The notes beneath the pieces are model-generated. The model was not told the DNA's origin, made no database searches, and worked only from the letters and a program-made list of their open reading frames with translations. From contig CADEGH010000034.1 in assembly GCA_902826835.1 (NCBI GenBank), forward strand, positions 1-36,592: a stretch of 36,592 nt of DNA. The letters are read 5' to 3'. Both the position numbers and the translations under genes were made by a program. Position 1 is the stretch's first letter, and every line of letters starts with the position of its first letter. This document shows, piece after piece, positions 32,408 through 36,592 of the stretch. Source of the DNA: an uncultured bacterium. Lineage in GTDB: Bacteria; Planctomycetota; GCA-002687715.

Positions 32408-34120
32408 TCACTGCGGGAGTTGCGCCAGGGTTTCGCGGACCCCGGGAGCATCGGGGTACGTCGCCAAGAAACTATCGAGCAGGGCCCGGGCTTTTTTCGT
32501 GTCCCCCTGGGCGCTCCACGCCTCCGCCAAGGCGCAGACAAGGACGGGATCCCCGGGTTGGTACACGCGCACCGCCTCGAGGGCGCTCGCGGCGGACTTG
32601 GAGTCGCCGCCGCCGAATGCCGCGACCGCCAGGGACCGAAGGTGCTCCAAGTACTCGTGGCGGGAGGCCGGCGATGCCTTACTCGCGGCCTCGATCATGG
32701 GTTCCAACGCCTCGGCGATGCGGCCTTGTCGACCGCGAAGATTGGCGAGTCGGAACAAGAGAATCGGATCTTGGGGGCGGAATCGCTGGATCCTTGCCAC
32801 CCTCGATTCGGCGGCCTTGAGGGCGTCTGGAGTGGGAGCGGTCGGCGCCGCGGGGGGCAGGGTGTACTTCCACGCGGACTCCGCGGACAGAGACCACGCT
32901 TGGAGCAGCCCTGCAAATCCGACCCCGAGCCCGATGGCGAAGGTCCCAGCCAAGAGCCACCGCCCACGGCGGGTCAATCGATGTTCTGCTCTCATGGGCG
33001 CGCCCAGGAACGTGACCTCCTTGGATCGGAGGAGTCGGGCCGCGTAGACCCCGGCGAAGGCCGCGACCGCCGCCAGGCCCCAAGCCAGGAGAAGAGGAAT
33101 CTCCTCTCCAACAAAGAGGCGGCTCGTTCCGGCCACCAAGTGGTCGGGGAAACCACGCAGTGCGAAGAGCGCGGCGGAAAACCCGGCAACGAGGCCAACC
33201 TCCTCGGCACGACTGAACATCGCCTTGTTCACGTGGCCTGACTTGCGCTTCGCCTTGGCGAACACCGCAGGCTTGGCGAATCCGAAGTAGAGCGCCCCTT
33301 CAGGGCAGACACTGACGCAGTCTCGGCACTTCATGCACCCCGGGTCGACCACCATGCCGAATTCCCGAACCTCCCGGTGCACTTCGACATTGGAGGTGCA
33401 GACTGCCGTGCAGTGACCACATCCCTTGCAGGCATCGGTCACGAGGATGCGACCGGGCGAAAAGCGGTCCACGACTCCAAAGATGCCGCCGTAGGGACAC
33501 GCGTACGTGCAAAACCCCTTCGCCCCGAGAAGGTAGACCATCCCGAAGCCGCAGACGAAGAAGGTCAAGATCGAGATCCAGGGCCCCGGGAAGGTCTTCC
33601 AAAAGTCGCTGGTGACCAGTTCGATGGAACCCGCGGGGCGCGGCCGGTTGTAAATGAAGGAGTTCCAAAACCACGGCCAGATGAAGAGGTAGATCCCCGC
33701 GAGCAGCGGGATCCACCGCAGCGCCTTGGACTTCAGGGGGCGCGGTCGGATTCCGAGTTTCTTCAGGAGCCAAGCCGACCCGTCCTGCAGCGCCACGACA
33801 TGGCACGCCCACCCGCAAAAGTACCGGCCGAGGACGAGCGTGCTCGCGATCGAGAGCAAGAAGAGAATGAAGCCAGCATTCAGAGCGCCTTCGACGATCG
33901 TGAACATGGCCTCGCTGGGTTCGAGCGGGGATAGGGTCTTTCCGCGGAGCTTCCAGTGGAGGATGTGGGCAAACACGAGGAGGTGCACGAGGAGGAGAAC
34001 CCAGGCCCGCTTTCGGCCGGATTTCGAGGCGCGGGGGGTTCCCCGGCGCACGCTCTCCGGCGCGAAGAACGAAGCTGCAAGCGGAGAGCTCTCGGACTGA
34101 CAGGGGGAGGGCGTGCTCAT
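32408..34120 (-). CDS. membrane polyferredoxin (CcoG/NapH/RdxA-like) with C-terminal TPRs
   Basis: A 570-aa membrane iron-sulphur protein. Hydrophobic segments lie near 41-55, 78-97, 136-150 and 181-200, with more after 300. Cys pairs at the membrane (C102/C106 in YFCGWAC; C204/C208 in FCTYACPYGG) match the CcoG/NapH type. Two 4Fe-4S binding motifs follow: CKGCGHCTAVC (231-241) and CMKCRDCVSVC (262-272), the second with the usual P. It would pass electrons across or along the membrane; relatives help assemble cbb3 oxidase (CcoG, a copper reductase) or feed periplasmic reductases. Residues about 430-570 are TPR-like, absent in standard CcoG, suggesting a protein partner. The ATG at 34120 has no strong ribosome site. 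It diverges from the ATP-grasp gene; no cytochrome or nitrate gene is adjacent. Confidence 0.9.
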   Translation of the reverse strand: MSTPSPCQSESSPLAASFFAPESVRRGTPRASKSGRKRAWVLLLVHLLVFAHILHWKLRGKTLSPLEPSEAMFTIVEGALNAGFILFLLSIASTLVLGRYFCGWACHVVALQDGSAWLLKKLGIRPRPLKSKALRWIPLLAGIYLFIWPWFWNSFIYNRPRPAGSIELVTSDFWKTFPGPWISILTFFVCGFGMVYLLGAKGFCTYACPYGGIFGVVDRFSPGRILVTDACKGCGHCTAVCTSNVEVHREVREFGMVVDPGCMKCRDCVSVCPEGALYFGFAKPAVFAKAKRKSGHVNKAMFSRAEEVGLVAGFSAALFALRGFPDHLVAGTSRLFVGEEIPLLLAWGLAAVAAFAGVYAARLLRSKEVTFLGAPMRAEHRLTRRGRWLLAGTFAIGLGVGFAGLLQAWSLSAESAWKYTLPPAAPTAPTPDALKAAESRVARIQRFRPQDPILLFRLANLRGRQGRIAEALEPMIEAASKASPASRHEYLEHLRSLAVAAFGGGDSKSAASALEAVRVYQPGDPVLVCALAEAWSAQGDTKKARALLDSFLATYPDAPGVRETLAQLPQ

Positions 34121-34204
34121 GGTCGGGTCTGTCCACCGACCGGTAGATGAGGGTCGGGTCGGCCTACGGTAGCCTCCGCACCCGTGTTGTCGGAGGCCTC
34201 ACTG

Positions 34205-35056
34205 ATGGATGTCGCGTTAGCTACTTGTGCCCGTTTGCCCGAGCCGGATCCTGACGAAGCTCCTCTCCTCCAGGCGCTGCATGCAGCAGGATTCGAGGCC
34301 CGCAGCCTGGCGTGGGATGATCCCGAGGCGGACTTTTCGCGGGCGCGTCTCACTCTCATCCGGGCGACTTGGAACTACCCCGAGCAACCGGATGCGTTTC
34401 AGGCCTGGATGGACCGAACCTCGCGGGTCACGAGGCTCTGGAATCCTCCCAGTGTGGTTCGCTGGAACCTCCACAAGAAGTATCTGGTCGAGTTGGCGGC
34501 GGCGGGTCTGGCGGTCGTGCCCACGGACTGGATTCAAAAGGGCAGCCGGGAGACCCTCGCGGAAGTCTGCCACCGTCGAAACCTCTCGGTCGTGGTCGTG
34601 AAGCCCGCGATCTCGGCCGGAAGTCGGCTGACTCTGCGAGTGGGGCCCGAAAACCGCGCGGAGGGGGAGGCCCACCTCACCCGCATCCTGGCCGAGGAGG
34701 ACGCTCTGGTTCAGCCCTACTTGCCGTCCGTCGAGAGTTACGGGGAGCGGTCGATCGTCTGGATTGACGGCCAAATCCACCACGCGATCCGCAAGTCCCC
34801 GAGATTCATCGGTGAATCGGAGTCGATCAGCTCCGTCGACGCGATTGCCGAGGCGGAGAGGGAACTGGCGCTTCGGGCGGTTGCACACATCCCTGGGCCG
34901 GTGTTGTATGCTCGGGTCGACATGGCTCCCGGACCGACGGGGGCCCCGCTCATCATGGAGTTGGAGCTGATCGAACCCTCGCTGTTCTTCGCTCATTCGG
35001 CGGGCGCCCTCGAAGGGATGGTAAGGGCCGTCCGTCGCCTTCTGGCAGTGGCGTGA
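34205..35056 (+). CDS. ATP-grasp ligase-like protein
   Basis: A 283-aa protein of the ATP-grasp fold, close in pattern to the RimK/glutathione-synthetase and DcsG (cycloserine) groups, which join a carboxylate to an amine using ATP. Marks are WNLHKKYLVELAAAGLAVVPT near 90-110 (ATP-grasp entry), VVVVKPAISAGSR near 138-150, VQPYLPSVESYGERSIVWID near 172-191 with the conserved GE, and ARVDMAPGPTGAPLIMELELIEPSLFF near 243-269 holding the metal-binding Asp/Glu residues. The ATG at 34205 has GGAGG eight bases upstream, preferred to GTG 34184. The substrate is unknown; such proteins occur in peptide, glutathione-like or polyamine conjugations. It stands alone between a divergent and a downstream gene. 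Confidence 0.85.
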   Translation: MDVALATCARLPEPDPDEAPLLQALHAAGFEARSLAWDDPEADFSRARLTLIRATWNYPEQPDAFQAWMDRTSRVTRLWNPPSVVRWNLHKKYLVELAAAGLAVVPTDWIQKGSRETLAEVCHRRNLSVVVVKPAISAGSRLTLRVGPENRAEGEAHLTRILAEEDALVQPYLPSVESYGERSIVWIDGQIHHAIRKSPRFIGESESISSVDAIAEAERELALRAVAHIPGPVLYARVDMAPGPTGAPLIMELELIEPSLFFAHSAGALEGMVRAVRRLLAVA

Positions 35057-35172
35057 GGTCGACCGGGGCCAGTTCAGAAATCCCTCCGAAAAAATGACGG
35101 TATGCCGGACCAAATCCCGTCTTTCCTGGTAGCGCCCCCAATCTCGACCGCCGCACCCCACCCGGAGCTTCG

Positions 35173-36015
35173 ATGCGGAATGCTCGAATCAAGTCGTCAA
35201 AGCCCAAGCTCGCGTCTCGAGCGCGCTCGGGACCGCGCAAGGCCACCCTACCCAAGCAGGGCGTAAGACGCGCCCGACCCGTGGTGCGTTTTGCTGCAGA
35301 ATCTCCCCCACCCCCCGAGCCTCCGTCACCACCGCCGCCGGACGACACCACCCCCACTCCCCCCGCTCCGGCGGGAGAGAACGCCACGGATCCTTCCAAT
35401 CCCGAAGGCCAATCGACAGACCACGGAACCGACCTACCCAGTTTGGGAGGACGCCCTGAAGGTCAGACCAGCCTCAACGACCTGCTCCAACTGTTCAAAG
35501 GCGGGGATGCGGTCGCGGGCGAGGCGCTCTTCAAATTCCTGATCGAAGTCCTCCGAAAAATTGCCGCTCACTTGATGAAAGAGCAGCGGCGGGGTCACAC
35601 GCTCGGGGTCACCGGACTCGTGGGAGAGGCGCTGCTCAAGTTGCTCGGTTACGACCGACAGCGGTGGCCGGACAAAGTTCATTCCGTCTTGAATCTCTTG
35701 GCCACGTCCATGCGGCAAGTGTTGGTCGACTACGCACGCACCCGCAATCGCGAAAAGCGGGGAGGGGGGGCCGAACGGCTCTTCATCGAGGACGTCCTCT
35801 CGAACTTGCAGATCAATCAGTGCGACTTCGGTGAACTCGACGAAGCCCTCACCAGGCTGATGGCCATCGACCCACGGGCGGCTCAGGTCGTTCAATTCAA
35901 GTTCATCATCGGACTCACTTGGGCGGAAATCGCCGAGGTGCTGCAAATCTCCGAAAGCACCGCCCTGCGGGACTGGGAATTCGCGAGGGCTTGGCTCAGA
36001 AGGGCCTTGGAGTGA
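35173..36015 (+). CDS. ECF-like sigma factor with proline-rich N-terminal extension
   Basis: A 280-aa sigma factor of the ECF-like type common in planctomycetes (the family annotated as TIGR02999-type). Its signature runs GHTLGVTGLVGEALLKLL near 141-158, LATSMRQVLVDYARTRNREKRGGG near 176-199 and the helix-turn-helix GLTWAEIAEVLQISESTALRDWEFAR near 247-272. The N-terminus is unusual: about 40 basic residues, then a proline-rich acidic stretch (about 45-70, with PPPPEPPSPPPP) before the sigma core starts near 100. The function of that extension is unknown; it could tether the protein or bind a partner. The stop overlaps the start of a Ser/Thr kinase as GTGA, so the two are certainly coupled. 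A second sigma-kinase pair lies at the left end of the window in the opposite orientation. Confidence 0.92.
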   Translation: MRNARIKSSKPKLASRARSGPRKATLPKQGVRRARPVVRFAAESPPPPEPPSPPPPDDTTPTPPAPAGENATDPSNPEGQSTDHGTDLPSLGGRPEGQTSLNDLLQLFKGGDAVAGEALFKFLIEVLRKIAAHLMKEQRRGHTLGVTGLVGEALLKLLGYDRQRWPDKVHSVLNLLATSMRQVLVDYARTRNREKRGGGAERLFIEDVLSNLQINQCDFGELDEALTRLMAIDPRAAQVVQFKFIIGLTWAEIAEVLQISESTALRDWEFARAWLRRALE

Positions 36016-36592
36016 ATCCGGAAGATTTTGCCAAAGCCAAGGACGTCTTCCTGAGGGCGTTGGAAGTCCCGGAAGCGAGCCGGCTCGAATTCATCGAGCG
36101 GGAAACCGTGGACAATCCCGAGTTGCGGGCGGAAGTGATCAGCCTCCTCGCCTCGCGTGAGGGAGCGGGAAATTTCCTGAACGAGCCGCTCCTGAGCTGG
36201 TCCCAGGGCGTTCTATCCGAAGAGCCGATCACCACGGGAGCCACATTCGACGGCATCGAAGTCGGACAACTGCTCGGCCAGGGTGGAATGGGTCGCGTGT
36301 ACGCAGCGCGCGATACGACGCTGAATCGCGACGTCGCCCTGAAGACACTCTCCGGGCTGGGTACGATCCCCCGCGAAGTGGCGCTCCAAATTCTCAAAGA
36401 AGCGCAGCGCGTATCGGCGCTCAGGCATCCCAATATCGTCGATGTTCACAGCTTCGGCTGGCACAAAGGGGTTCCGTACTTCCTGATGGAGCTGATTTCC
36501 GGCCACGATCTGGCCCGGGAAATCAAACTGCAAAGCGGGACCGATGTCGCCGAGGATAGCGCTTGTATCCTTCCGCAGCATCCGAACGCCGA
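36012..36592 (+). CDS. Ser/Thr protein kinase, N-terminal part (cut by window end)
   Basis: The first 193 residues of a Hanks-type kinase, open at the right edge. It starts at GTG 36012, overlapping the sigma factor stop by four bases (GTGA), which is the usual coupling in this gene pair. Residues 1-75 are an acidic helical segment (KDVFLRALEVPEASRLEFIE; NPELRAEVISLLAS), typical of planctomycete sigma-linked kinases. The glycine loop is GQGGMGRVYAAR at 89-100, with the ATP-binding Lys at 111 in DVALKTL, an alpha-C Glu near 130 and a hinge Glu at about 160 in FLMELISG. The catalytic loop lies outside the window, so activity cannot be judged. Confidence 0.9.
   Translation, partial: MNPEDFAKAKDVFLRALEVPEASRLEFIERETVDNPELRAEVISLLASREGAGNFLNEPLLSWSQGVLSEEPITTGATFDGIEVGQLLGQGGMGRVYAARDTTLNRDVALKTLSGLGTIPREVALQILKEAQRVSALRHPNIVDVHSFGWHKGVPYFLMELISGHDLAREIKLQSGTDVAEDSACILPQHPNA

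Overview
The window is GC-rich bacterial DNA that most resembles a planctomycete (Planctomycetota). That assignment is inference. It rests on ECF sigma factors paired with Ser/Thr protein kinases, a kinase carrying TPRs, several large secreted FG-GAP or glycine-rich proteins with a common beta-rich end module, a secreted carboxypeptidase-regulatory/thioredoxin/HEAT fusion, and frequent genes with poor Shine-Dalgarno sites. No rRNA, tRNA, CRISPR array, integrase or transposase was seen.

Layout. (1) 186-6017, minus strand: a secreted FG-GAP propeller protein, then an ECF sigma factor and a TPR Ser/Thr kinase 2 bp apart. (2) 6661-10506, minus strand: a second FG-GAP paralogue, then a lower-GC island with two unrecognised exported proteins. 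The first island gene (7487-8390) has a clear promoter and signal peptide but reads through only with a +1 frameshift at GGG-TAG. A strong rho-independent terminator (8704-8740) closes the upstream FG-GAP gene. (3) 10571-11086, minus strand: a SpoU-family RNA methyltransferase. (4) 11208-18121, plus strand: a compact housekeeping and envelope block with psd, pssA (phosphatidylethanolamine synthesis), folK, panC, a zinc-ribbon membrane protein, a CPBP-family membrane protease, a MepA-like murein peptidase homologue with altered zinc ligands, and a PEGA lipoprotein. Several of these genes overlap by 1-14 nt. (5) 18243-23223, minus strand: a Ser/Thr kinase with an N-terminal anti-sigma-type zinc finger, a glycine-rich exported protein and a small possibly truncated ORF. 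(6) 23576-32146, plus strand: exported proteins, two small secreted proteins, the 895-aa secreted fusion, a LOG-family phosphoribohydrolase-like enzyme, and an 843-aa secreted protein ended by a perfect 11-bp hairpin. (7) 32408-34120, minus strand: a polyferredoxin membrane protein of CcoG/NapH type with C-terminal TPRs, divergent from an ATP-grasp ligase (34205-35056). (8) 35173-36592, plus strand: an ECF sigma factor with a proline-rich N-terminal extension, overlapping a Ser/Thr kinase cut off by the window end.

Themes. Three kinases and two sigma factors suggest dense signal-transduction control of an export-heavy envelope programme. Five otherwise unrelated exported proteins share a similar approximately 100-residue beta-rich module, usually C-terminal. 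The most unusual loci are the frameshifted low-GC island, the shared module, the zinc-finger kinase and the zinc-ligand-substituted MepA-like protein. No complete, obviously new multi-gene system was identified.
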